36,792 nucleotides of DNA from Paenibacillus gorillae (GCF_000513275.1 NZ_CBVJ010000079.1:1-36792), one strand, 5' to 3'. Counted from the first letter of the stretch, positions 24,500 to 32,917 are shown. Notes: generated by a model from the sequence alone, not told the origin. A program made the numbers and translations.

Positions 24500-25174
24500 T
24501 CAGCCTTCCGAATAAGCGATTTCCAAATTGGATAAATCTTGGTTTTTACCAACAATGACGAGCACGTCGCCCGCCTTAATTAGATCTTCAGGGTACGGAG
24601 AGATATTCATTGAGGTTCCCGTCTTGATTCCCATTACATTGCATTTGAATTTCTGGCGAATATCGAGCTGCACCAAGCTTTTGCCAACCATAGCCGGAGG
24701 AGCTTTAATTTCAACAATGCTGTAATCCTCGGAAATTTCGATATAGTCCAAAATATTAGGCGATACCAAATGATGCGCAACCCGCAGTCCCATATCCCGC
24801 TCCGGGTAAATTATTTTATCCGCGCCAATCTTAGCAAGCACCTTACCGTGCAGCTCACTTTGCGCTTTTACGATTATCGTACCTACGCCTAAGTCCTTCA
24901 ATATTAAAGTCGTCAAAATACTCGACTGTATATCTTGTCCAATCGCCACCACAACGACGTCAAAATTGCGGATTCCGAGAGAACGCATCGCTTCCTCATC
25001 GGTTGAATCTGCGGATACGGCGTGCGTCACTTTGTTGATCGCATCCTGAATCCGGTCCTCATTCGAATCAATTGCAAGAACTTCAAAGCCCATCCCAGTC
25101 AAAGCAGCAGCTACGCTAGATCCGAACCGGCCCATCCCGATTACGGCAAATTGTTTTTTGGCCATCCGATTCAT
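24500..25174 (-). CDS. KtrA/TrkA-type potassium channel regulatory protein
   Basis: A 224-residue cytoplasmic RCK protein that gates a Ktr potassium transporter. The N-terminal Rossmann domain carries VIGMGRFGSSVAAALTGMGF (nucleotide loop GxGxxG) and the acidic residue of VLAIDSNEDRI that binds the ribose. The second half is a RCK_C domain (IVEIKAPPAMVGKSLVQLDI, LIKAGDVLVIVGKNQDLSNL). Length fits KtrA/KtrC. ATG at 25174 is 3 nt after GGAG, which is tight; ATG at 25165 (MAKKQFAVIGMG) is an equally likely start and fits the family better. The membrane subunit KtrB/D is not in the window. Confidence 0.92.
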   Translation of the reverse strand: MNRMAKKQFAVIGMGRFGSSVAAALTGMGFEVLAIDSNEDRIQDAINKVTHAVSADSTDEEAMRSLGIRNFDVVVVAIGQDIQSSILTTLILKDLGVGTIIVKAQSELHGKVLAKIGADKIIYPERDMGLRVAHHLVSPNILDYIEISEDYSIVEIKAPPAMVGKSLVQLDIRQKFKCNVMGIKTGTSMNISPYPEDLIKAGDVLVIVGKNQDLSNLEIAYSEG

Positions 25175-25225
25175 GCTCTCCTTTGAAAAAAAGCTAAGTC
25201 TTTGCCCCTAATAACGTTGTATTCC

Positions 25226-25234
25226 ATTATAACA
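25226..25234 (-). promoter_or_regulatory. Extended -10 promoter for the ktr gene
   Basis: Minus strand TGTTATAAT is a perfect TATAAT with the TGn extension, about 50 nt upstream of the KtrA-type start. No clear -35 is seen, as is usual for extended -10 promoters. Confidence 0.55.
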
Positions 25235-25348
25235 TAACCCCAAGCACGGGATGAAAAAAGGCACTCGGGGACATAGTAATTTACGTACGTGTATTCCAAT
25301 AACGGTCGCAGAGCGATCGATGAATTTTTGACATGGAGGGTTCCTTTT

Positions 25349-25588
25349 ATGAAACCACCGGTTTTGGATTTAAGACAAGCCATCGTACAACGTGTTCAAA
25401 ACAACGATAAACAGCAGCTGGAAGAAGTCATCACAGGTTCAGTCGGCCATGACGAGCGCACCCTTCCGGGGCTTGGCGTCTTGTTCGAAATGATCTGGCA
25501 ACAAATTGATGCTCAGGAGCAAAATAAGCTCGTTGATGTACTCTACAATCATCTCCAGCAGCTGCAGCCGGCAACGGGAAAAGCTTAA
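25349..25588 (+). CDS. sspI: Small acid-soluble spore protein SspI
   Basis: A 79-residue protein with the SspI family pattern LDLRQAIVQRVQNNDKQQLE, then ERTLPGLGVLFEMIWQQID and a helical tail. SspI is a minor small acid-soluble protein of the spore core made in the forespore under sigma-G in Bacillus. GGAGGG lies 9 nt before the ATG at 25349; the longer frame from 25289 has no site. No clear sigma-G promoter could be defined. Its stop overlaps the stop of the convergent phnM gene through a shared TTAA, and it is divergent from the ktr gene. Confidence 0.9.
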   Translation: MKPPVLDLRQAIVQRVQNNDKQQLEEVITGSVGHDERTLPGLGVLFEMIWQQIDAQEQNKLVDVLYNHLQQLQPATGKA

Positions 25589-26991
25589 TCCGCTTGGTAA
25601 TGTGTATCAGCAGTATACACGGTTTTACCGCCAACTAGCGTATGTGTCACCCAAGGATGTCCTTTGTAACGCTGAACGATAATGAGATCGGCCGCTTTGC
25701 CAAGCTCAATGGAGCCCACCTCATCCTCAATGCCGCAAGCTTGCGCCGGATGAAGGGTAGCCATTCGAACGGCCGCAGGCAAAGCGGCTATTTTCTCATC
25801 GGCCAGTTTGAACACAGACTGAAGAAGTGAAGATGAATGATAATCCGAGCAAATGATAGATGCTGCACCTGATGCTATCGCATCAATTGCACGTAGATTT
25901 TGGTCATGCGACACACCTCTGACTATATTGGGCGCACCTATGCAAACCGCCAAGCCTTGCTCCGTTGCATATTGGGCTGTTTCAAGGTTGATGGGAAACT
26001 CGTTAACGCTGATGCCATAGCTTTTAAAAATGTCCACCCGCTGCGAAGAATCGTCGTCATGGGACGCCAACGAAATGCCTTGCTGCAAAGCTTGATGTCC
26101 AAGCTGTCTCAGTTGCTCCCAATCAATCTGCTTTCTGCGCTCCATCAAATCGACGACTAAAGCTTGCGCCTCTGTTAGCTCCATCCCCTGATTTTTCATC
26201 ACATAACGCTCGAAAGAACCTTCCTTCCGATACTGCCCCTGACCCGGACTATGATCCATAAAGGATAAATAATCAATTTTGTTCTCTTCTATGTATTGGG
26301 ATACGATGTGCAAACCCTTCAAATGAGAAATTTCGTAACGCAGATGGATTCGATTGCGAATGATCGAACGTTTGGCCCGATACCGGTTAATAAGCTCAAC
26401 CATCTCTGTTAAGAGATGATCCCCGCGCAAACTAAGGCCAACGCCAAGCGATAGCGAATGGTACATCGTCGTAATCCCGTGCAGAGGGAGCTTCCGCTCA
26501 AATTCCAATAAGGACATCTCCAAAGGAAATAGCGTATTTGGTCGCGGCTGCACTTCTTTTTCGATCGCGTCGTTATGAATATCGACAAGTCCGGGCAGGA
26601 CATATCTTCCTCTAGCGTCGATAACAGTAAAATTCTCATCGTTAGAAGCAGTACTGAGGATTGAATGTTTGGCATCGCGGGTCTTACCTGCGGCGTCAGT
26701 CATCGAATGATTAACATTAAAGTATGCATCCCTATCATCAATTATCTGATGATCAGCTTTGAAGTTCTTTTCTCTAGCATCAATCATCTGATGATTAGCA
26801 TTGAAGCTCGTATCGCTAGTATCAATCAACTGATGATTAGCATCAAAGCTCGCACTCTCGGTGTCTGCCGAAACCGCGCCATCCCCGATAACTGAAATTC
26901 GGTTAATTTTTCCTTCCTGCAAATAAATATCCGCTTTAACTACCGCATTCGGAAGAACGACCCAGCCATTTTTGATGCATACTGGTTTCAA
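25585..26991 (-). CDS. phnM: PhnM-like RPnTP diphosphohydrolase with N-terminal repeat insertion
   Basis: A 468-residue amidohydrolase-fold protein like PhnM, which in the carbon-phosphorus lyase pathway removes pyrophosphate from alpha-D-ribose 1-methylphosphonate 5-triphosphate. The family signature YVLPGLVDIHNDAIEKEVQP is clear, with SLASHDDDSSQRV and IICSDYHSSSLLQS supplying further metal and substrate residues. Unusually, about 70 residues of tandem 14-residue repeats lie between the first beta strands and that signature. I prefer TTG at 26991, since GGAGGGAGGGG is just upstream; the ATG at 27009 lies before that site. No other phn genes are in the window, so it is an orphan here and may have another substrate. 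Confidence 0.88.
   Translation of the reverse strand: MKPVCIKNGWVVLPNAVVKADIYLQEGKINRISVIGDGAVSADTESASFDANHQLIDTSDTSFNANHQMIDAREKNFKADHQIIDDRDAYFNVNHSMTDAAGKTRDAKHSILSTASNDENFTVIDARGRYVLPGLVDIHNDAIEKEVQPRPNTLFPLEMSLLEFERKLPLHGITTMYHSLSLGVGLSLRGDHLLTEMVELINRYRAKRSIIRNRIHLRYEISHLKGLHIVSQYIEENKIDYLSFMDHSPGQGQYRKEGSFERYVMKNQGMELTEAQALVVDLMERRKQIDWEQLRQLGHQALQQGISLASHDDDSSQRVDIFKSYGISVNEFPINLETAQYATEQGLAVCIGAPNIVRGVSHDQNLRAIDAIASGAASIICSDYHSSSLLQSVFKLADEKIAALPAAVRMATLHPAQACGIEDEVGSIELGKAADLIIVQRYKGHPWVTHTLVGGKTVYTADTHYQAD
26641..26850 (-). repeat. Five tandem 42-bp repeats inside phnM
   Basis: The insertion encodes five consecutive 14-residue units: SFDANHQLIDTSDT, SFNANHQMIDAREK, NFKADHQIIDDRDA, YFNVNHSMTDAAGK and TRDAKHSILSTASN. 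At DNA level the period is 42 bp, and each unit contains an ATCATC-n-GATGAT-like dyad. The third to fifth units are more diverged. The repeats keep the frame, and DENFTVIDARG resumes the ordinary PhnM sequence. Confidence 0.9.
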
Positions 26992-27160
26992 ACGTACCCC
27001 TCCCTCCATCGAACGTTTCTGTTACTGTTGAGTATAGCATTTTTGAAGTTCTGTAAACAGATTCCAGTTTATTAAATACTGCCGCTGATGGGTTTCTGTA
27101 AAATGTCTCTAACTAGCGTTATACCCCCATCCCCTACAAGTAACTTCCGACTATGCATTA

Positions 27161-28524
27161 GTGAAGCTCATTCGCTGTTTAACGAAGCCTTTTTCGCTGG
27201 AAACCCTGCAGATTGCTATACCTACCTCTACAGCGAACTAAACTTCGCTTTCTATGAACCTAGATTCGCGAATTGCGTTCGTTGTGCTGAGTGGTTGATT
27301 CATTCATGCATCGTACAGCGAAGTTCAGTTCGTTATTTTGCGAAGGTGGTTCGCTATATGTCATCATGCAACCTCATCACCGTCATATGACGGTGTACAG
27401 CTGAGTTTAATTCGCTAATTTGCGAACCTGGCTCGCTGTATATGGTCTAACCTGCTTTTTTGCATACTTCAAACTTCCGAACAGAGCTTCTAGTCAAAAA
27501 TAGCGAAGCTCATTCGCTGTTTAACGAAGCCTTTTTCGCTGGAAACCCTGCAAATTGCTTTACCTATCTCTATAGCGAACCAAACTTCGCTTTCCATGAA
27601 CCTAGGTTCGCGAATTGTGAAATTTAGTTCGTTGTTCTGAGGGGTTGATCAATTCATGCATCGTTCAGCGAAGTTCAGTTCGTTTTTTTGCGAAGCTGAT
27701 TCGCTATATGATCTAAACTACTTTTTTGCATACTTCAAACCTCCATACAGAGCTTCCAGTCTGAAATAGCGAAGCTCATTCGCTGTTTAACGAAGCCATT
27801 TTCGCTGTAACCCCTACAGATTACTATACCTATCTCTATAGCGAACTAACCTTCGCTTTCCATGAACCTAGATTCGTGAATTGCGAAATTTAGTTCGCTG
27901 TGCTGAATGGCTGAGCCAATCTCTCATCGTGCAACGAAGATCAGTTCGTTATTTTGCGAAGCTGGTTCGCTATATGGTCAACATTCAGCCCCTTCAGCAG
28001 CATACGACGGTGTATAGTGAGTTAACTTCGCTGATTAGCGAAGCTGGTTCGCTGTATGTCATCATTCAGCCTAATAAGCAGCATACGACGGTATACAGCG
28101 AAATTCAGTTCGTTGATTTGCGAAGCTGGTTCGCTATTCCGTCTCACATAGCCTAATAAGCAGCATACGGCGGTCGGCAGCGAAGTTCGCTGCGTTAATC
28201 AGCGAAGCTGGTTCGCTATATGTCATCATGTAGCCTCACCAGCAGCATACGACGGTGTACAGCGAAGTTTAGTTCGTTGATTAGCGAAGCTGGTTCGCTG
28301 TATGTCATCATGTACCCTCATCAGCATCATACGACGGTGTACAGCGAAGTTTAGTTCGTTGATTAGCGAAGCTGGTTCGCTGTATAACATCATGCAGCCT
28401 AATAAGCAGCATGCAGCGGTGGGCAGCAAAGTTCGGTTCGCTAATTTGCGAAGCTAGTTCGCTATTCGGCCTCACACAGCCTCATCAGTAGCCTACCAGC
28501 GACGTGCAGCGAAATTGGTTCGTG
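27161..28524. repeat. Palindrome array 2 (AGCGAA...TTCGCT units)
   Basis: About 34 short palindromes in 1.36 kb, sharing the core of array 1. The left part repeats a block starting AGCGAAGCTCATTCGCTG at 27161 (first base changed), 27503 and 27768. From about 28000 the array has a regular unit of about 82 bp, beginning GCATACGACGGTGTACAGCG at 28000, 28081, 28163, 28245, 28327 and 28409. Each unit carries AGCGAAGTTTAGTTCGTT and AGCGAAGCTGGTTCGCT joined by a 4-nt GATT-type linker. The right edge runs into a (GT)6 tract (28522-28534). No gene in this region is convincing; 26992-27160 holds only the phnM upstream region. Confidence 0.9.
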
Positions 28525-28580
28525 TGTGTGTGTGCGTACACCAAACACAGTAGCACACTACGCACCTAAACCAAGTAAAC

Positions 28581-28617
28581 AAAAAAACAGCAAGGCGTCC
28601 AACAGGACGCTTGCTGC
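28581..28617 (-). terminator. Terminator of the Gfo/Idh-ThuA operon
   Basis: Minus-strand hairpin CAGCAAGCGTCC-TGTT-GGACGCCTTGCTG with one bulge, followed by seven T, 19 nt after the stop of the distal oxidoreductase gene. Confidence 0.9.
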
Positions 28618-28635
28618 TCACAACTATACTAAGTT

Positions 28636-29742
28636 CTAGTCCAATCCAAACGGCTCCAAGCCTTGTTTCAAAGGCAAGAGCGCCGGACGCTCGCAAGTGC
28701 TCTTCATTACGTAGTGGGCGCCTTGCTCCGATGCGTCGTGGAAGCCGTGCATGGCCTCCAGCACATGGTACGCCATGTTGCCGTTGGCACGATGCTTGCG
28801 TCCCGACTGAATGGCTTTCGCCATGTCTGCCGCGCCAATACCGCGGGAGTTGTCAGTGTAGCCGAATGCGAGCGGAATCTCCACCCATTCGTTGGAGCCT
28901 GCGCGGCAAAGACGGATTGGGCCGCCGAAGCCATTCGGATCCGGAACGCGCAAGGTGCCCGCGCTGCCGTACACTTCGATGTGCGGCAATCCAGAACCGC
29001 CCTTCACATCAAAGCTGGTTACGATCGTGCCCACAGCACCTGCCGCAAAATCGATAAGGCCAGCCACATGCGTCGGCACTTCAACCTCTACCTTTTGCCC
29101 ATATTTCGGCTGGCTCGTAATCGTCCGTTCAGGGAAAGAGATGCGGGCCGAGCCGGTTACACGGCTAATTGGTCCGAGCATGGCCACAAGCGCCGTCAAG
29201 TAGTAGGGACCCATATCAAACATTGGGCCGCCGCCCTGTTGATAGTAAAATTCAGGTGCCGGGTGCCAATTCTCATGTCCGCCGGACATCATAAATGCAG
29301 TAGCGGCGATCGGTTGGCCGATCCAGCCGTCTTCAATTAGCTTCACGCAAGTTTGAATACCGCCTCCGAGGAAAGTATCCGGTGCGCTGCCCACAAGCAA
29401 ACCTTTCCGCTCTGCCAGCTCAAGCACCTGCTGAGCTTCCTCACGAGTTACTGTGAACGGCTTCTCCACATAGACATGCTTGCCGGCTTCCAATGCTTGC
29501 AAGCATACGGCAGCATGCGCCTGCGGAATGGTCAGGTTAATAATCAGCTGAATTTCCGGATCGGCAAGCAGCTCTTCTACAGAGCAGCCGCGAATGCCAA
29601 ACTCTTCGCCCTTCGCAACAGCACGCGTTACATCGAGATCGGCGCATGCTACGATTTCCATCGAAGGAAACTGCGCACGGTTGTTCAGATAAGCGCTGCT
29701 AATATTGCCTGTTCCGATAATACCCACATTTACTTTACTCAT
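28636..29742 (-). CDS. Gfo/Idh/MocA family oxidoreductase (distal)
   Basis: A 368-residue NAD(P)-dependent dehydrogenase-like protein. The N-terminal Rossmann fold has [16 protein letters not shown], and the EKP motif with the conserved Lys appears in [20 protein letters not shown]. The C-terminal domain ([20 protein letters not shown]) matches the Gfo/Idh/MocA alpha-beta fold. Such enzymes oxidise or reduce sugars and inositols; the substrate is not evident. ATG at 29742 follows GGAGGT in the end of the thuA gene, only 1 nt after its stop, indicating coupling. A longer frame from 29787 lacks a site. Confidence 0.92.
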   Translation of the reverse strand: MSKVNVGIIGTGNISSAYLNNRAQFPSMEIVACADLDVTRAVAKGEEFGIRGCSVEELLADPEIQLIINLTIPQAHAAVCLQALEAGKHVYVEKPFTVTREEAQQVLELAERKGLLVGSAPDTFLGGGIQTCVKLIEDGWIGQPIAATAFMMSGGHENWHPAPEFYYQQGGGPMFDMGPYYLTALVAMLGPISRVTGSARISFPERTITSQPKYGQKVEVEVPTHVAGLIDFAAGAVGTIVTSFDVKGGSGLPHIEVYGSAGTLRVPDPNGFGGPIRLCRAGSNEWVEIPLAFGYTDNSRGIGAADMAKAIQSGRKHRANGNMAYHVLEAMHGFHDASEQGAHYVMKSTCERPALLPLKQGLEPFGLD

Positions 29743-29743
29743 A

Positions 29744-30430
29744 TTAGTTCTTACCTCCATTAGCTGCTGCCTCTTTACCTTCTGCACACCACAGGAAGCC
29801 TCTGCGGAGCATTTCCTTCACAACCGGAATGTCGACGATATTGGCTTGATGACCAAGCGAATTATAATACACGCGGCCAACGCCCCAGCGCTTCGTCCAA
29901 GCAACCGGCATATCTACAGCACCATTAAGCGAATGCGGGCCTTCAGAAACCGGGAAACGCGTTGTGGCAAGCACATTAACAGCCGGATCAACGTGCAAAT
30001 AATATTGCTCGCTGGATACCTCGAAATCGTCCATGCCTTCCGTCAGTGTGCTGGAGCTATGTTTCACATTGACGACATAGTTAGTGCCGTCATTGCCAGG
30101 ATGCGCCACCCATTGGCCGCCCGTCATGAACTGCCAGTCAACATTGTCACGGAATGAATCGCACATGCCACCGTGACAGCCAGCCAAGCCAACACCGCTT
30201 TGAACAGCTGCCGATACGTTGTCTACGAGGTGGTTTTCGATTTTGCCCATCGTCCATACCGGTACGATCAGATCAAGCGCTTTCAGTTTATCCCCATCTG
30301 CGAATGCTTCAAGCGTATCCGATACTTCGACTTCAAAACCTTCCTGCTCCAATACCTCTTGAAAAATACCTGCAACTTCCTTCGGCTGATGTCCGTCCCA
30401 GCCGCCCCATACGATTAGCGCTTTACGCAT
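29744..30430 (-). CDS. ThuA-like domain protein
   Basis: A 228-residue protein with a class I glutamine amidotransferase-like ThuA fold: [16 protein letters not shown] at the start, then [15 protein letters not shown] and [16 protein letters not shown] near the end. ThuA proteins occur in operons for trehalose and other disaccharide use and commonly accompany Gfo/Idh dehydrogenases; their activity is poorly defined, with a role in ketoglycoside handling proposed for relatives. It is encoded between two Gfo/Idh genes and overlaps the ribosome binding site of the next. GGGAGAATGGCGGAAT precedes the ATG at 30430. The 138-nt gap upstream shows no clear terminator. Confidence 0.9.
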   Translation of the reverse strand: MRKALIVWGGWDGHQPKEVAGIFQEVLEQEGFEVEVSDTLEAFADGDKLKALDLIVPVWTMGKIENHLVDNVSAAVQSGVGLAGCHGGMCDSFRDNVDWQFMTGGQWVAHPGNDGTNYVVNVKHSSSTLTEGMDDFEVSSEQYYLHVDPAVNVLATTRFPVSEGPHSLNGAVDMPVAWTKRWGVGRVYYNSLGHQANIVDIPVVKEMLRRGFLWCAEGKEAAANGGKN

Positions 30431-30568
30431 ATTCCGCCATTCTCCCTTGCCATATAGTAGTATAAGTTCATCTTCACTAGCCCTTATTCATGTTCTTCCT
30501 CTGGTTACAGCACTAGAGCAGCTTCAGTACGACGATATCTTGTCGTTGTGATAACTCCCAGATCAATC

Positions 30569-31735
30569 TTATTGAAGCTCCTGCAGCGCTACCCAGCGGC
30601 GCTCCTGAACCGAACGCTCGACAGCCTCCAGCACCTCTTGGCATTTCACTCCATCATGGAAGTTAGGAACCGGCTGACGGTCTTCGGCAATCGCGTTCAT
30701 CAGTTCCAGCACTTCATGCGTAAAAGTATGCTCGTAACCGATCGTGTGTCCGGCTGGCCACCATGCATCCATATAAGCGTGAGCTGCATCAGTTGCGAGT
30801 ACGCGGCGGAAGCCCTGTACATCCTCGGCATCGTCCGTGAAATAAACCTGAAGCTCGTTCATCCGCTCAAAGTCAAAAATAACGCTGCCTTTGCTGCCGT
30901 TAATTTCGAAGGAGTTAGTACAACGATGGCCTGCCGCAAACCGCGTCGCTTCAAAGCTGCCCAGCGCGCCGTTCTCAAACCGGGTCATGAACAAAGTCGC
31001 ATCATCAACCGTAACTTCACCTCTAGGCGCATCCTTCGAGCCCTTGGCGCTAAGTCCCGTCATCGACGTCGGAAGCGGTCTTTCTTTAATGAATGTCTCT
31101 CCCATACCCACTACCTCTTTGAACTCGCCAACGAGGTAACGCGCCATATCAATCAGATGGGCGCCAAGATCGCCATGGGAGCCGGAGCCGGCAATTTCCT
31201 TCTGCAGACGCCATACGAGCGGGAAGTCCGGGTCAAGAATCCAGTCCTGCAGAAACACCGCGCGGAAATGATAAATTTCACCCAGTCTGCCCTCATCGAT
31301 CAATTTCTTCGCCAGTTGAACGGCTGGAGCAAACCGGTAGTTAAAGCCAACCATATGCTTCACGCCAGCCGCTTCTGCTGCATCCAGCATCGCTTTGGAA
31401 TCATCCAGCGTCAGCGCAAGCGGTTTCTCGCAAAAGAGATGCTTGCCGGCTTTAGCCGCTTCAATCGCGATTTCCTTATGCGCGTCGCTAGGCGCGTTGA
31501 TATCGATCAAGTCGATATCGTCGCGGGCAATCAGCTTGCGCCAATCCGTCTCGCCGCTCTCCCAGCCGAACTGTGCACGCGCTTGCTCCAGCCCTTCGGG
31601 ATTACGTCCGCAAATCGCTTTCATTTCCGGCTTAGCAGCCGCATTAGGGAAAAACATTGGCAGCGCACGGTACGCATTGCTATGCGCCTTGCCCATAAAT
31701 TTGTAACCGACCATTCCGACACGAACTTTGCTCAT
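30569..31735 (-). CDS. Gfo/Idh/MocA family oxidoreductase (proximal)
   Basis: A 388-residue dehydrogenase-like protein with the N-terminal Rossmann sequence VGMVGYKFMGKAHSNAYRAL and the EKP motif in KHLFCEKPLALTLDDSKAML. The segment GSGSHGDLGAHLIDMARYLV contains the conserved D..H pattern (Asp-x3-His) of the active site. It is distinct from the distal copy and closer to the type with a longer C-terminal domain. GGCGG lies about 9 nt before the ATG at 31735. It begins 27 nt after the lacI-type gene, so the regulator and enzyme are co-transcribed. Confidence 0.92.
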   Translation of the reverse strand: MSKVRVGMVGYKFMGKAHSNAYRALPMFFPNAAAKPEMKAICGRNPEGLEQARAQFGWESGETDWRKLIARDDIDLIDINAPSDAHKEIAIEAAKAGKHLFCEKPLALTLDDSKAMLDAAEAAGVKHMVGFNYRFAPAVQLAKKLIDEGRLGEIYHFRAVFLQDWILDPDFPLVWRLQKEIAGSGSHGDLGAHLIDMARYLVGEFKEVVGMGETFIKERPLPTSMTGLSAKGSKDAPRGEVTVDDATLFMTRFENGALGSFEATRFAAGHRCTNSFEINGSKGSVIFDFERMNELQVYFTDDAEDVQGFRRVLATDAAHAYMDAWWPAGHTIGYEHTFTHEVLELMNAIAEDRQPVPNFHDGVKCQEVLEAVERSVQERRWVALQELQ

Positions 31736-31762
31736 TTCCGATTACCGCCTTTCGAATTTTAT

Positions 31763-32770
31763 TTAAGAGGTTTCTCGATGCACGAACTGTACCGGAAGCA
31801 GCGGGTCCCCCTCCGGCAATTCCACTGTTGCAGGCGCCAGCAGACGTAGCGCAGCTGTTTTGCCCATTTCGTAGAAGGGTACCGTTACCGTGGACAAGCG
31901 CGGGCTTACGATACGCGAGCCATCCGAATCATCATAGCCAACGACAGCCAGCTGCCTGCCAGGTTCAATACCGTGCTCGCGCAAGCCGTCCATCAGGCCG
32001 ATTGCCATCCGGTCATTGGCAGCAAATACAGCGTCAATACTGCCGCTCTGCTGCAGTCTGGCAATGCCCGAGGCAGCCTCGTAGCCGCTTTTACGGCTGT
32101 AGTTGCCTTCGAACAAATGCTCTCTCCGAACTGGGAGTCCGGCTTCCTCAAGTGCACGGGTATAACCCGCCAGCCTGTCCCTGCTGTTCGAATACGCCCC
32201 CGGGCCATTCAAGAAAGCGATGTTGCGATGACCCTGCTCCAGAAGATGAAGCACCGCATCGTAGCTTCCCGCCTCATGATCAGCATCAACATACATGAAG
32301 CCTTCTCCGTCAAACCGCTGATTGACAAGACAGAACGGATACCCCTCCGTCTTCAGCTCCCGAAGCGCTTCCCGTTCTTCTGCCACATTCTGCGCACCAA
32401 GCACGATGCAAGCATCCACCTTCTGCGTCCGAAACAGCTTGGCATAATCACGCTCCCCATCCATTTCGCGAAAAATAAGGAGCAGATCATAATCGCAGCG
32501 TTTGGCCGCATCGCCGATCCCGCTCAATATTTCAGCGAAATAATAAGTGCTGAATAGATGCACCTTCGGCACCACCGGCACAATAACGCCGATATTGCCG
32601 CTCTTCCGGCGCGCAAGACGCTGCGCAAGCGCATTGGGCACGTACCCCAGCTCCCTTGCCGCGGCGAGTACCCGCTCCTTCGTCTCCGGCTTGATTGGCC
32701 CTACATCATTGAGCACCCGGGACACGGTTGCTTCCGATACACCGGCCAGCTTCGCAACTTCCTTTCGAAT
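31763..32770 (-). CDS. LacI family transcriptional regulator, possible ATT start
   Basis: A LacI-type repressor of about 335 residues. The reading frame with ordinary starts begins at 32725 inside the DNA-binding helices, but the same frame extends upstream through IRKEVAKLAGVSEATVSRVL, the complete LacI helix-turn-helix, to a TGA at 32774-32776. No ATG, GTG or TTG occurs in that extension. ATT at 32770 lies 10 nt after GAGG and is the best start in the given sequence; removing one T would instead give ATG-CTT-ATT-CGA (MLIRKEVAKLAG). The periplasmic-binding-like sensor domain is complete (GVIVPVVPKVHLFSTYYFAE to VVGYDDSDGSRIVSPRLSTV). It heads the Gfo/Idh-ThuA operon and probably regulates it. 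Confidence 0.85.
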   Translation of the reverse strand: MRKEVAKLAGVSEATVSRVLNDVGPIKPETKERVLAAARELGYVPNALAQRLARRKSGNIGVIVPVVPKVHLFSTYYFAEILSGIGDAAKRCDYDLLLIFREMDGERDYAKLFRTQKVDACIVLGAQNVAEEREALRELKTEGYPFCLVNQRFDGEGFMYVDADHEAGSYDAVLHLLEQGHRNIAFLNGPGAYSNSRDRLAGYTRALEEAGLPVRREHLFEGNYSRKSGYEAASGIARLQQSGSIDAVFAANDRMAIGLMDGLREHGIEPGRQLAVVGYDDSDGSRIVSPRLSTVTVPFYEMGKTAALRLLAPATVELPEGDPLLPVQFVHRETS

Positions 32771-32813
32771 AAAGCATCATCCTCAACAATTTCATGTCTT
32801 GCAATTTCAACAA

Positions 32814-32855
32814 TGTACACGCGTACATTATGTCATGAAAGCGTTTTGCCGTCAA
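32814..32855 (-). promoter_or_regulatory. lacI promoter with LacI-type operators
   Basis: On the minus strand TTGACG (32850-32855) and CATAAT (32827-32832) are spaced 17 bp, a strong sigma-A promoter. The spacer holds TGAAAGCGTTTTGC (plus strand 32836-32849), which has the central CG and flanks of LacI/CcpA operators. A second dyad TGTACACGCGTACA is at 32814-32827, near the start of transcription. Both suit autoregulation by the LacI-type protein; catabolite control by CcpA is an alternative for the first. Confidence 0.65.
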
Positions 32856-32917
32856 TAAACTTTAAAGTAAATTTATAATTTTTTTATGTGCAAACGGCTT
32901 CAGAATCTTGTCTGATA

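Noticed and set aside
27881..28156. 91-codon open frame inside array 2
   Set aside because: It is made of the same palindromic DNA, with no ribosome binding site or conserved features.
27161..28524. CRISPR array
   Set aside because: The repeats are imperfect palindromes with variable spacing, the intervening sequence is itself repeated, and no cas genes are present.
30548..31849. 433-codon open frame antisense to the proximal Gfo/Idh gene
   Set aside because: Shadow frame crossing the 5' end of a conserved gene, without a ribosome binding site.
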